NCBI RefSeq assembly: GCF_007556605.1
Contig: NZ_VJND01000004.1
Span: 1 to 64,000 of the forward strand
Direction: 5' to 3'
DNA length: 64,000 nt
Source: Tepidimonas sediminis
Lineage (GTDB): Bacteria > Pseudomonadota > Gammaproteobacteria > Burkholderiales > Burkholderiaceae_C
Shown piece by piece: positions 44,659 to 53,088 of this stretch. The position numbers were made by a program, and so were the translations under genes. Below the pieces are notes generated by a model. That model made no database searches, was not told the origin of the DNA, and saw only the letters and a program-made list of their open reading frames with translations. How positions within the stretch are numbered: the first letter of the stretch is position 1; every line of letters begins with the position of its first letter.

Positions 44659-45579
44659 ATGGAGACGCTTGCGCTGCTGATCGCGGCCACGCTCAACGCC
44701 GGCACGGTGCTGGCGATCGCGGCACTGGGGCTGCTGATCAACGAGAAGGTCGGCGTCGTCAACCTCGGCGCCGAGGGGCTGATGCTGTGCGGGGCGCTGG
44801 CCGGCTTCGCCGCCGTGGTGCACCTGGGCGTGCATCCGCTGGGCTTCCTGGCCGGCATGGCGGTGGCGGCGCTGCTGTCGCTGCTGTTCGGCTGGCTGGT
44901 CATCTACCTGCACACCAACCAGTACGCCACCGGCCTGGCGCTGAGCCTGTTCGGCGCGGGGCTTTCGGCCTTTGCCGGCCAGCCGTACACGCAGTTCAAG
45001 CTGCCGGAGCTGCCGGCGCCACACCTGCCGTGGCTGGGCGATCTGCCGTTCGTCGGGGTGGCGCTGTTCCGCCACCACGCGCTGGTCTACGCGACGGTGG
45101 CGCTGGCGCTGCTGCTGGTGTGGCTGTATGACCGCACGCGCACCGGGCTGGTGCTGCGCGCCGTGGGCGAAAACCCCGAGTCGGCGCACGCGCTGGGTTA
45201 CCCGGTGCGGCGCATCCGGCTGCTGGCGGTGGTGCTGGGCGGCGCGCTGTGCGGGCTGGCCGGCGCCTACGTCTCCACCGTCTACACGCCGCTGTGGGTG
45301 GAGGGCATGATCGCCGGCAAGGGCTGGATCGCGCTGGCGTTGACGACGTTTGCCACCTGGCGGCCGGCACGGGTCTTGCTTGGAGCCTACCTGTTCGGCG
45401 GGGTCACGATGCTGCAATTCCACCTGCAGGGCATGGGCGTGCAGATCCCGAGCCCGTTCCTGACGATGATGCCGTATCTGGCCACCGTCGTCGTGCTGGT
45501 GCTGATCTCGCGCAGCCCGCAGTGGATCCGGCTGCACATGCCACAGTCGCTCGGGCGGCCGTTCCATCCGGGGGGGTGA
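44659..45579 (+). CDS. Nucleoside/purine ABC transporter permease 2
   Basis: 306 residues. Second BPD_transp_2 permease: LNAGTVLAIAALGLLINEKVGVVNLGAEGLMLCGAL, then RAVGENPESAHALGYPVRRIR, the coupling loop typical of the smaller permease. It begins 7 bp after the first and makes the expected heterodimer. Confidence 0.92.
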   Translation: METLALLIAATLNAGTVLAIAALGLLINEKVGVVNLGAEGLMLCGALAGFAAVVHLGVHPLGFLAGMAVAALLSLLFGWLVIYLHTNQYATGLALSLFGAGLSAFAGQPYTQFKLPELPAPHLPWLGDLPFVGVALFRHHALVYATVALALLLVWLYDRTRTGLVLRAVGENPESAHALGYPVRRIRLLAVVLGGALCGLAGAYVSTVYTPLWVEGMIAGKGWIALALTTFATWRPARVLLGAYLFGGVTMLQFHLQGMGVQIPSPFLTMMPYLATVVVLVLISRSPQWIRLHMPQSLGRPFHPGG

Positions 45580-45659
45580 TCCGCCTGCCCCCCATCCGTC
45601 CGCGTCGTGCGGACCAGGGCCCGTCGGGGCCACCGTTTTCAACCAAGGAGTCGAAAACC

Positions 45660-46811
45660 ATGATCGATCGCAACAAGCGTGACTGGCTCAAGGGCGCGGC
45701 GGCGGCCGCGGCGCTGGGTCTGGTGGCCGGCACGGCCCTGGTGGGCTGCGGCAAGAAGGAGGAGGTCAAGCCCGCGGCGGTGCCCGCCGAGGCGCCCAAG
45801 CCCGAGCCGCTGAAGGCCGCCTGGGTCTACGTCGGCCCGGTGGGCGACGCCGGCTGGTCGTACGCGCACGACCTCGGCCGCAAGGCGGTGGAGGCGCACT
45901 TCGGCGACAGGGTGCAGACCACCTTCGTCGAGAGCGTGCCGGAGGGTGCCGACGCCGAGCGCGTCATCCGCGACCTGGCCGCGCAGGGCCACAAGATCAT
46001 CTTCGCGACATCGTTCGGCTACATGGAGCCGATGCTGAAGGTGGCGCAGGAATTCCCGGACGTCAAGTTCGAGCACGCCACCGGCTACAAGACCGCGCCC
46101 AACATGCGCATCTACGACGCCAGCTTCTACCAGGACACCTACATGGCCGGCATCATCGCCGCGCACATGACCAAGACCGGCACGCTCGGTTTCGTCGGTT
46201 CGTTCCCGATCCCCGAGGTGCTGCGCAACATCAACGCCTTCGTGCTCGGCGCGCAGACCGTCAAGCCCGACATCAAGCTCAAGGTCGTGTGGGTCAACAC
46301 CTGGTTCGACCCGCCCAAGGAGACCGAGGCCGCGCAGAGCCTGATCAACCAGGGCGCCGACGTGCTGCTGCAGAACACCGACTCCACCGCCGTGCTGCAG
46401 ACCGCCGAGAAGAACGGCAAGTACGCGTTTGGCTGGGACAGCGACATGAGCAGCTTCGGCCCGAAGGCGCACCTGGCCTCGGCGGTCGTCAACTGGGGAC
46501 CGTACTACATCCAGGCGGTGCAGGAGGTGCTGGACGGCACTTGGCAGAGCAAGCGCACGGTGCTGGGCGTCAAGGAGGGCGTCAACGACCTGATCAAGAT
46601 CGCCGACGTCGTGCCGGAGGAGGCCAGGAAGAAGGTCGAGGAGGTCAAGGCGGGCTTGAAGAGCGGCGAGTTCGAGGTCTTCACCGGGCCGATCGTCGAC
46701 AACACCGGCAAGGAAGTGCTGGCCCAGGGCGTCAAGGCCGACCAGGAGTGGAAGGACAAGGTCAACTTCTTCGTCAAGGGCGTGGAAGGCAAGGTGCCGG
46801 CCGGCAAGTGA
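45660..46811 (+). CDS. BMP family nucleoside/purine-binding lipoprotein
   Basis: 383 residues. Lipoprotein signal RDWLKGAAAAAALGLVAGTALVGC, with Cys anchor, then a Lys/Pro/Glu linker and the BMP fold: AAWVYVGPVGDAGWSYAHDLGRKAVE, IFATSFGYMEPMLKVAQEFPDVKFEHATGY, DVLLQNTDSTAVLQTAEKNGKYAFGWDSDM. It captures the substrate for the preceding ATPase and permeases. AAGGAG lies about 11 nt before the ATG. An 80-bp gap before it has a GTCCGC/GCGGAC hairpin. Ligand identity (nucleoside or purine base) is by family and context. Confidence 0.93.
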   Translation: MIDRNKRDWLKGAAAAAALGLVAGTALVGCGKKEEVKPAAVPAEAPKPEPLKAAWVYVGPVGDAGWSYAHDLGRKAVEAHFGDRVQTTFVESVPEGADAERVIRDLAAQGHKIIFATSFGYMEPMLKVAQEFPDVKFEHATGYKTAPNMRIYDASFYQDTYMAGIIAAHMTKTGTLGFVGSFPIPEVLRNINAFVLGAQTVKPDIKLKVVWVNTWFDPPKETEAAQSLINQGADVLLQNTDSTAVLQTAEKNGKYAFGWDSDMSSFGPKAHLASAVVNWGPYYIQAVQEVLDGTWQSKRTVLGVKEGVNDLIKIADVVPEEARKKVEEVKAGLKSGEFEVFTGPIVDNTGKEVLAQGVKADQEWKDKVNFFVKGVEGKVPAGK

Positions 46812-46813
46812 CG

Positions 46814-47770
46814 ATGATCGAGCGCGACCACTGGTGGCCGGTGGCCCTGGACGGCGACGTCGGCGCGGCGCCGCTGCCGGTTGCGCTGCTGGGCGAGCCG
46901 CTCGTGCTGTGGCGCGACGGCGCCGGTGCGGTGCAGGCGTTTGCCGACCGCTGCCCGCACCGCGGCGCGCGCCTGTCGCTCGGCGCGGTGGTGGGCGGGC
47001 AGCTGCAGTGCCCGTACCACGGCTGGCGCTTCGACGGCGACGGGCGCTGCCGCGCGATCCCGGCGCTGCCGGGCTTTGCGCCGCCCGTCAGCCACGCCGC
47101 GTACCGCCACGCGGTGGTGTCGGCGCACGGGCTGCTGTGGGTGTGCCTGGGCACCCCGGCCGCGCCCGCGCCGCCGGCGCTGCCCCCTCTGCCGCCGCGG
47201 CGCGTCGTGCACGGGCCGTTCGACGTGGCCACCAGCGCCCCGCGCGCGATCGAAAACTTCCTCGACACCGCGCACTTCGCCTGGGTGCACGACGGCTGGC
47301 TCGGCGCGCCGACGCACGCCGAGGTGCCGCCGTACGAGGTGACGCTGACCGCGGACGGCCGCCCGGTCGTGCCGGACTACCCGGCCTGGCAGCCGCGCGC
47401 CACCGCCAGCGCGCAGGGCGGCGCCTGGGTGCGCTACCGCTACGAGGTGCTGAGCCCCTTTGCGGCGCTGCTGCAGAAGCAGCCCGAGGGCGACGCCCCG
47501 GCCGACGCCTACGTGATGTGGACCTGCCCGTCCACGCCGGAAACCTGCCGCGTCTGGTTCGTGCAGCACACCACCGACACCATCACCCCGGACGAGGCGT
47601 TGCGCGACTTCCAGAGCGCCATCTTCGCGCAGGATCGCCCGATCCTCGAATCCCAGACCCCGAAGCGCCTGCCGCTCTCCGGCGGCGAGGCCATGTGCGC
47701 GGCCGACCGCCTGAGCGCCGCCTACCGGCGCTACCTGCGCGCCGCCGGCGTCACCTTCGGCGTCTGCTGA
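46814..47770 (+). CDS. Rieske non-heme iron oxygenase (copy 2)
   Basis: 318 residues. The Rieske site reads ADRCPHRGARLSLG and QLQCPYHGWRFDGDG. The catalytic iron site is IENFLDTAHFAWVHDGWLG (D-x2-H-x4-H). It is closer to VanA/PobA-type monooxygenases than copy 1. It starts 2 bp after the BMP lipoprotein stop, so it is almost surely co-transcribed with the purine/nucleoside transporter and probably acts on what that imports. No reductase or ferredoxin partner is in the window. Confidence 0.88.
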   Translation: MIERDHWWPVALDGDVGAAPLPVALLGEPLVLWRDGAGAVQAFADRCPHRGARLSLGAVVGGQLQCPYHGWRFDGDGRCRAIPALPGFAPPVSHAAYRHAVVSAHGLLWVCLGTPAAPAPPALPPLPPRRVVHGPFDVATSAPRAIENFLDTAHFAWVHDGWLGAPTHAEVPPYEVTLTADGRPVVPDYPAWQPRATASAQGGAWVRYRYEVLSPFAALLQKQPEGDAPADAYVMWTCPSTPETCRVWFVQHTTDTITPDEALRDFQSAIFAQDRPILESQTPKRLPLSGGEAMCAADRLSAAYRRYLRAAGVTFGVC

Positions 47771-47793
47771 GCAGGGGCGCGCTGGAGCCGGAG

Positions 47794-47913
47794 ATGAGGC
47801 TGGCGCTGGAGGTGCGCGCGGCGTGGCCGCTGCTGGCCAACGGCTTCGAGGCGACGCGCCGTCGGCCCGGCACGGTCACAGTCAGGGCCCGGCCCCCGGT
47901 GGCATGGCCGTGA
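47794..47913 (+). CDS. Small open frame after Rieske oxygenase 2 (doubtful)
   Basis: 39 codons, [18 protein letters not shown] and an Arg/Pro-rich end. Not recognised. It occupies most of the 210-bp gap before dcd. It could be a decayed start of a reductase gene, but nothing proves translation. Confidence 0.15.
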   Translation: MRLALEVRAAWPLLANGFEATRRRPGTVTVRARPPVAWP

Positions 47914-47942
47914 GTGGGCGCCAACGGGCGAAGCGGCCTTCG

Positions 47943-47948
47943 TACAAT
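47943..47948 (+). promoter_or_regulatory. Candidate -10 box of the dcd promoter
   Basis: TACAAT 33 bp before the dcd start. No clear -35. Confidence 0.35.
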
Positions 47949-47980
47949 GCGCCGATCACCCCCAGGTACCTCTGCGCACC

Positions 47981-48547
47981 ATGACCCTCAAGAGCGACAA
48001 GTGGATCCGCCGCATGGCGGAGGAACACGGCATGATCGAGCCGTTCGAGCCGACCCAGATCCGCGAGGTCGAGGGCCGCAAGGTCATCAGCTACGGCACC
48101 AGCAGCTACGGCTACGACATCCGCTGCGCGCCCGAGTTCAAGGTCTTCACCAACATCCACAGCACGGTGGTCGATCCGAAGAACTTCGACGAGAAGAGCT
48201 TCGTCGACTTTCACGGCGACTACTGCATCATCCCGCCCAACAGCTTCGCGTTGGCGCGCACGGTGGAGTACTTCCGCATTCCGCGCAACGTGCTGACGAT
48301 CTGCCTCGGCAAGAGCACCTACGCGCGCTGCGGCATCATCGTCAACGTCACGCCGTTCGAGCCGGAGTGGGAGGGCTACGTGACGCTGGAGTTTTCCAAC
48401 ACCACGCCGCTGCCGGCCAAGATTTACGCCTGGGAGGGCTGCGCGCAGGTGCTGTTCTTCGAGAGCGACGAGGTCTGCGAGGTCTCCTACAAGGACCGCG
48501 GCGGCAAGTATCAGGGCCAGCGTGGCGTGACGCTGCCGCGCGCCTGA
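47981..48547 (+). CDS. dcd: dCTP deaminase
   Basis: 188 residues, the full family length. Converts dCTP to dUTP for dTMP synthesis. [21 protein letters not shown] at the start, [18 protein letters not shown] and [31 protein letters not shown] (catalytic Glu) and [10 protein letters not shown] at the end are all conserved. thyA, the next step of the route after dUTPase, is 2.3 kb downstream on the other strand. Confidence 0.96.
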   Translation: MTLKSDKWIRRMAEEHGMIEPFEPTQIREVEGRKVISYGTSSYGYDIRCAPEFKVFTNIHSTVVDPKNFDEKSFVDFHGDYCIIPPNSFALARTVEYFRIPRNVLTICLGKSTYARCGIIVNVTPFEPEWEGYVTLEFSNTTPLPAKIYAWEGCAQVLFFESDEVCEVSYKDRGGKYQGQRGVTLPRA

Positions 48548-48567
48548 GTCAGGCTGGAGGAGCCCTG

Positions 48568-48939
48568 ATGTCCGCCCGCGACCTGCTCGCCTTCGGCCAC
48601 CCGATGCCGTGGGCACCGGAAGTGTCCCACCCCAAGCCCGACCGGCGCCTGGTCGGCAACCCAAGGCGCGAGACCTGGAACGTGCTGGAGGCGCCGCTCG
48701 CGGGCGCGCGCACGCTGAGCACCGGCGTCTGGCGCTGCGAGCCCGGCCAGTGGCGCATCGCCTTTGGCCCCACCGAGCGCGAGATCTTTACCGTGCTGCA
48801 GGGCCGCTGCCGCGTGCATCGCGATGGCGGCGGCTTCGAGGAAGCCGGCCCGGGGCAGTCGATCCACATCCCGCCGGGCTTCGCCGGCGCGTTCGAGGTG
48901 CTGGAGACGGTCACGAAGGTCTATGTGATCGTGGAGTGA
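48568..48939 (+). CDS. Small cupin-domain protein
   Basis: 123 residues with a single cupin barrel: WRCEPGQWRIAFGPTEREIFTVLQGRCRVHRDGGGFEEAGPGQSIHIPPGFAGAFEV, of the DUF861/EutQ-like type in which one metal His is often replaced. GGAGG ribosome site. The enzyme activity, if any, is unknown. It may share transcription with dcd (20-bp gap). Confidence 0.75.
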   Translation: MSARDLLAFGHPMPWAPEVSHPKPDRRLVGNPRRETWNVLEAPLAGARTLSTGVWRCEPGQWRIAFGPTEREIFTVLQGRCRVHRDGGGFEEAGPGQSIHIPPGFAGAFEVLETVTKVYVIVE

Positions 48940-48956
48940 CCGTCTTTGATCGATCA

Positions 48957-49322
48957 ATGCGTGCGCAAATCATCGAGATGGATGGCCGGCCGGCCTCCGC
49001 CGTGGTACCTTTTGCCGAGTGGACGGTGCTGCTGGAGCGGCTGGAGGAACTGCAGGACATTACCGACTTCAAGGAGGCCGTCGCGCGCGGCGAGGAGACC
49101 CTGCCGCTGTCCTTCGTCGAGCGTTGCTTGGTCGGTGAGCATCCGCTGCGGCTGTGGCGTGAGCACCGGGGCTTGACGTTGCAGGCGCTGGCCGAGCGGG
49201 TCGGCTGCACGCGCCAAATGCTGTCGATGATCGAGCGCGGCAAGGCTGCGCCATCGGCCGACCTGCTGGCCCGACTGGCGGCGGCGCTGGATGTCGAGAT
49301 GGACGACCTGTATCCGGGTTGA
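48957..49322 (+). CDS. Orphan Xre-type antitoxin-like regulator
   Basis: 121 residues. An N-terminal Phd/YefM-like part (MRAQIIEMDGRPASAVVPFAEW) is followed by a linker and a Xre helix-turn-helix (HRGLTLQALAERVGCTRQMLSMIERGKAAPSADLLARLAAALDV). This layout is normally the antitoxin of a RelE/ParE pair with the toxin just upstream, but here the cupin gene ends 17 bp before it, so the toxin is missing. It may be a solitary repressor left from a decayed pair. Confidence 0.75.
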   Translation: MRAQIIEMDGRPASAVVPFAEWTVLLERLEELQDITDFKEAVARGEETLPLSFVERCLVGEHPLRLWREHRGLTLQALAERVGCTRQMLSMIERGKAAPSADLLARLAAALDVEMDDLYPG

Positions 49323-49383
49323 CCTTTCGGCCCACGCAGCGTGCAACCACCTCGGTGGTCCCGACTGGTGTTTCCGATTCCCG

Positions 49384-50280
49384 TTATTGCTGCCGCATCC
49401 ACCCCCGCCACGCCGCCGGCGGCACCAGCACCGCGGCGATCGCCGCCATCACGCACACCACCGCGACGCCGTCGGTCCAGCGCGGCCATTCGCCGGCGAT
49501 GACGGTGGCGCTGGCGGTGCCGATCAGCGGCACCATCATCACGCTCATCGCGCTGGTGGCCGGCGGCAGGTGCCGCGCCAGCGAAAACCAGATGATCTGC
49601 GCAAAGCCGTAGTTCATGAACACGCCGTAGGTGAGCAGCGCCCACATGCGCGGGCTGAAGCGCCAGCTCGGCCACGGCTCGAACGCGGCGGCCAGCAGCC
49701 ACAGCGCGGCAGCGGTCAGCAGCATCATCCAGACGGTGAGCGCCTCCACCGGCAGCGTCAGGCGCGCGCGGCGCATCATCAGGGTGCCGACGGCCCAGCT
49801 CAGCGCCGCGCCCAGCATCACCGCCACGCCGACCGGGCGACCGGCCATCGCGGCCAGCTCGTCGGCCAGCAGCAGCGCCACTGCGGCGGCCACCGCCAGT
49901 GCCGCGAAGGCCGAGCGGCGCGTCAGCCGCTCGCCGAAGAACAGGGCCCCCAGCAGCACGGTCCACACCGGCATGGTGAAGCCGAGGATGGCCGCGCGCC
50001 CGGAGGCCAGCGCCGCCACGCCGAAGATCGCCAGCGTGTGCCAGCCCAGCATGTTGGGCAGCGCCAGCGTGACGATGCTGCGCCACTCGGCGCCGGCCGG
50101 GGCCAGCCGCACGCCGCGCCAGCGGTAGAACGCGAACAGCCACAGCGCCCCGCCGGTCATCGTCACGGCGCGGAAGTGCAGCGGCGTGAGCTCCTGCAGC
50201 GACAGCTTCATCACCGGCCAGTTGACGCCCCACATCAGGGTCAGCGCCATCAGGCCCAGCGTCTGGGCGCGCGTCAGCAT
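49384..50280 (-). CDS. EamA-type (DMT) transporter
   Basis: 298 residues with about ten helices in two EamA repeats: LMALTLMWGVNWPVMKLSLQ at the start and AALSWAVGTLMMRRARLTLP opening the second. Substrates in this superfamily range over amino acids, nucleosides and metabolites, so none can be named. It begins 18 bp after the thyA stop and may share its transcript. Confidence 0.85.
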   Translation of the reverse strand: MLTRAQTLGLMALTLMWGVNWPVMKLSLQELTPLHFRAVTMTGGALWLFAFYRWRGVRLAPAGAEWRSIVTLALPNMLGWHTLAIFGVAALASGRAAILGFTMPVWTVLLGALFFGERLTRRSAFAALAVAAAVALLLADELAAMAGRPVGVAVMLGAALSWAVGTLMMRRARLTLPVEALTVWMMLLTAAALWLLAAAFEPWPSWRFSPRMWALLTYGVFMNYGFAQIIWFSLARHLPPATSAMSVMMVPLIGTASATVIAGEWPRWTDGVAVVCVMAAIAAVLVPPAAWRGWMRQQ

Positions 50281-50298
50281 CGCGGGGCGGGCTGTCGG

Positions 50299-51111
50299 TC
50301 AGACCGCCACCGGCGCCTTGATCGGCGGGTGGTGGCGGTAATCCACGAACTCGAAGTCGTCGAATTCGTAATCGAACAGCGTCGGTGGCCGGCGGCGGAT
50401 GCGCAGCTCCGGGTACGGGTAGGGCTCGCGCGCGAGCTGCAGCTGCACCTGCTCGACGTGGTTGTGGTAGATGTGGCAGTCGCCGCCGGTCCAGATGAAC
50501 TCGCCCGGCTGCAGGTCGCACTGCTGCGCCACCATGTGCGTCAGCAGCGCGTAGCTGGCGATGTTGAACGGCACCCCGAGGAAGACGTCGGCGCTGCGCT
50601 GGTAGAGCTGGCAGCTCAGCCGCCCGTCGGCCACGTAGAACTGGAACAGCGCGTGGCAAGGCGCCAGCGCCATGCGCGGCAGGTCGGCCACGTTCCAGGC
50701 GCTGACGATCAGGCGACGGCTGTCGGGGTTGGTGCGGATCTGCCGCACCACCTCGGCGATCTGGTCGACGTGGCCGCCGTCGGGGGTGGGCCAGCGGCGC
50801 CATTGCACGCCGTAGATGGGCCCGAGGTCGCCATCTTCGCGCGCCCACTCGTCCCAGATCGTCACGCCGCGTTCCTGCAGCCAGCGCGCGTTGCTGTCGC
50901 CGCGCAGGAACCACAGCAGCTCGTAGACGATCGACTTGACGTGCAGCTTCTTGGTGGTGACGAGCGGAAAGCCCTCCGCCAGGTCGAAGCGCATCTGGTA
51001 ACCGAACACGCTGCGCGTGCCCACGCCCGTGCGATCGGTCTTCGGCGTGCCGTGCTCGAAGACGTGGCGCATGAAGTCCTCGTACTGGCGGCGGATCGGG
51101 CGCGGGGTCAT
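50299..51111 (-). CDS. thyA: Thymidylate synthase
   Basis: 270 residues. Makes dTMP from dUMP with methylenetetrahydrofolate. [34 protein letters not shown], catalytic Cys in [14 protein letters not shown] near 146, [24 protein letters not shown] and [13 protein letters not shown] are all intact. The end KAPVAV is typical. The classical ThyA, not ThyX. Confidence 0.97.
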   Translation of the reverse strand: MTPRPIRRQYEDFMRHVFEHGTPKTDRTGVGTRSVFGYQMRFDLAEGFPLVTTKKLHVKSIVYELLWFLRGDSNARWLQERGVTIWDEWAREDGDLGPIYGVQWRRWPTPDGGHVDQIAEVVRQIRTNPDSRRLIVSAWNVADLPRMALAPCHALFQFYVADGRLSCQLYQRSADVFLGVPFNIASYALLTHMVAQQCDLQPGEFIWTGGDCHIYHNHVEQVQLQLAREPYPYPELRIRRRPPTLFDYEFDDFEFVDYRHHPPIKAPVAV

Positions 51112-51171
51112 GGTGGCGGAGGGCGGGCGATGGGGCCGGGCGCGGTGCGCGCCACGGCCGAGCCGGCAATT

Positions 51172-52608
51172 CTAGGCCAGCACCTTGCCCGGGTTGAACA
51201 GGTTGGCGGGATCGAGCGCGCGCTTGACGGCGCGCATCAGATCCAGCGCCAACGCGTCCTGGTAGCGCGGCAGGATGGCGGCCTTGAGCGCCCCGATGCC
51301 GTGCTCGGCGCTGATGGAGCCGCCGTGGCGCTGCACCGCGTCGTAGACCAGCGCGTGGATGCGCGCCTCGTGCTCGCGCAGGAAGGCGGCGGCGTCCGCA
51401 CCTTCGGGACATTGCACGTTGAAATGCAGGTTGCCGTCACCCAGGTGGCCAAAGTTGACCAGCCGCACGCCCGGCACCGCCCGCGCGAGCTCGGCCTCGG
51501 CCTCGGCGCAGAAGGCGGGGATGCGCGACACCGGAAGGCTGATGTCGTGCTTGACGTTCAAGCCCTCCTCGGCCTGTGCGAGCGGGATGCTCTCGCGGAT
51601 GTGCCACAGCGTGCGCGCCTGCGCCAGGCTTTCCGCCACCACGGCGTCCGCCGCGCAGCCGTCTTCCAGCGCCTGCCCGAGCACCGCCTCCAGCCGCGCG
51701 CGCGCGTGCGCCTCGCCCTCGGCGTCGCTGGTCTCCAGCAGCACGGCGTACGGCGCCGCGCCGGCCAACGGTACCGCCAGCTGCGGAAAATGCCGCCGCA
51801 CCAGCGCCAGCGCGAAGGCGTTCATGACCTCGAAGCCGGTCAGCGCCGGCCCGAGCCCCCGCTGCGCCAGGCCCAGCAGCGCCACCGCGGCGGCCAGGTC
51901 GGACACCGCGGCCCAGGCGGTCAGCTGCGCCGCCGGGCGCGGCACGAGCTTGAGCACCGCCGCGGTGATGATGCCCAGCGTCCCTTCGCTGCCGATGAAC
52001 AGGTGGCGCAGGTCATAGCCGGTGTTGTCCTTGCGCAGGCCGCGCAGGCCGTTCCAGACGCGGCCGTCGGCGGTGACGACCTCCAGCCCCAGGCACAGGT
52101 CGCGCGCGTTGCCGAAGCGCAGCACCTGCGTGCCGCCGGCGTTGGTGGCCAGGTTGCCGCCGATGGTGCAGCTGCCCTCGGCCGCCAGGCTCAGCGGCAG
52201 CCACAGCCCGGCGGCCTCGGCGGCCTGCTGCGCGGCCTGCAGCACGCAGCCGGCCTCCACCGTCAGCGTCAGGTTGGCCTCGTCCAGTGCGCGGATGCGT
52301 TTGAGCCGCGCGGTGCTGACCACCACCTGCGTGCCGCTGCCGTCCGGCACGCCGCCCAGCACCAGCCCGGTGTTGCCGCCCTGCGGTACGATGGGCGCGC
52401 CGTGCGCCGCGCAGGCGCGCACCACGGCGGCGACCTCATCCGTGCTGCCGGGCCGCACTACCGCGAGGGCCCGGCCGCGGTGGCGGCGGCGCCAGTCGCG
52501 CTCCCACGGCTCCAGGTCCGTGTCGGCGGCGGTGAGCACGTGCGCCGGGCCGACGGCGGCGCGCAGCGCGGCCAGCAGCGCCTCGTGGTGGGGGGGCGGC
52601 ACGGTCAT
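51172..52608 (-). CDS. FAD-binding oxidoreductase, GlcD/D-2-hydroxyacid dehydrogenase type
   Basis: 478 residues. PCMH-type FAD domain: IVPQGGNTGLVLGGVPDGSG, AEGSCTIGGNLATNAGGTQVLRFGN and DLRHLFIGSEGTLGIITAAVLKL. The C-terminal FAD-oxidase domain has VNFGHLGDGNLHFNVQ and SAEHGIGALK, the metal/substrate site of D-lactate/D-2-hydroxyglutarate dehydrogenases. The exact substrate cannot be set; no glcE/glcF partners are present, so a single-subunit D-2-hydroxyglutarate-type enzyme is likelier than glycolate oxidase. It overlaps the upstream DUF2069 gene by 4 bp. Confidence 0.88.
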   Translation of the reverse strand: MTVPPPHHEALLAALRAAVGPAHVLTAADTDLEPWERDWRRRHRGRALAVVRPGSTDEVAAVVRACAAHGAPIVPQGGNTGLVLGGVPDGSGTQVVVSTARLKRIRALDEANLTLTVEAGCVLQAAQQAAEAAGLWLPLSLAAEGSCTIGGNLATNAGGTQVLRFGNARDLCLGLEVVTADGRVWNGLRGLRKDNTGYDLRHLFIGSEGTLGIITAAVLKLVPRPAAQLTAWAAVSDLAAAVALLGLAQRGLGPALTGFEVMNAFALALVRRHFPQLAVPLAGAAPYAVLLETSDAEGEAHARARLEAVLGQALEDGCAADAVVAESLAQARTLWHIRESIPLAQAEEGLNVKHDISLPVSRIPAFCAEAEAELARAVPGVRLVNFGHLGDGNLHFNVQCPEGADAAAFLREHEARIHALVYDAVQRHGGSISAEHGIGALKAAILPRYQDALALDLMRAVKRALDPANLFNPGKVLA

Positions 52609-53069
52609 GGCGCCGCTCCGGCCGACGGCTCGGCTGCGGGGGCGGCGGCCTGCCGGGCGCGCGCCGCGCGCAGGCGCAGCCGCACGTGCGCGGCGCTGGC
52701 GGCGAACAGCAGCACGCACAGCCCGGTCTGCGCCCACGCCAGCGTGGCCGACAGACCTGCGTCGTTGAGGCCGCGCACCAGCCCCTCGGCCACGTAGGGC
52801 CACACCAGCAGGCTCATCCAGCGGTAGGTGTAGAGACGGTGTTTCAACAGGCCGGCCAGCGGCAGCGTCAGCGGCAGCACCTTCAGCGCCCACCACGATC
52901 CGCCCGGGCGCAGCGGCGCCAGCCACAGCTCCCACGCCAGCCCCAGCGTGATCAGCGCCAGCAGCGCCGTCACCGCCGCCGCGCGCGTGCGCCCGGCCGC
53001 CGCGCGCACCGCGGCGTCGGGGTCGGCGCTGGTGGCTTCGGCGGGGGAGGCTGCGGCGCGTTCGGTCAT
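52605..53069 (-). CDS. DUF2069 membrane protein
   Basis: 154 residues with four helices: VTALLALITLGLAWELWLAPLRPGGSWWALKVLPLTLPLAGLLKHRLYTYRWMSLLVWPYVAEGLVRG is the DUF2069 core of betaproteobacteria. Function unknown. An Ala-rich N-terminal extension and Ala-rich tail flank it. Coupled by a 4-bp overlap to the FAD dehydrogenase gene. Confidence 0.82.
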   Translation of the reverse strand: MTERAAASPAEATSADPDAAVRAAAGRTRAAAVTALLALITLGLAWELWLAPLRPGGSWWALKVLPLTLPLAGLLKHRLYTYRWMSLLVWPYVAEGLVRGLNDAGLSATLAWAQTGLCVLLFAASAAHVRLRLRAARARQAAAPAAEPSAGAAP

Positions 53070-53088
53070 CGGCTGGCATGATAACGGC

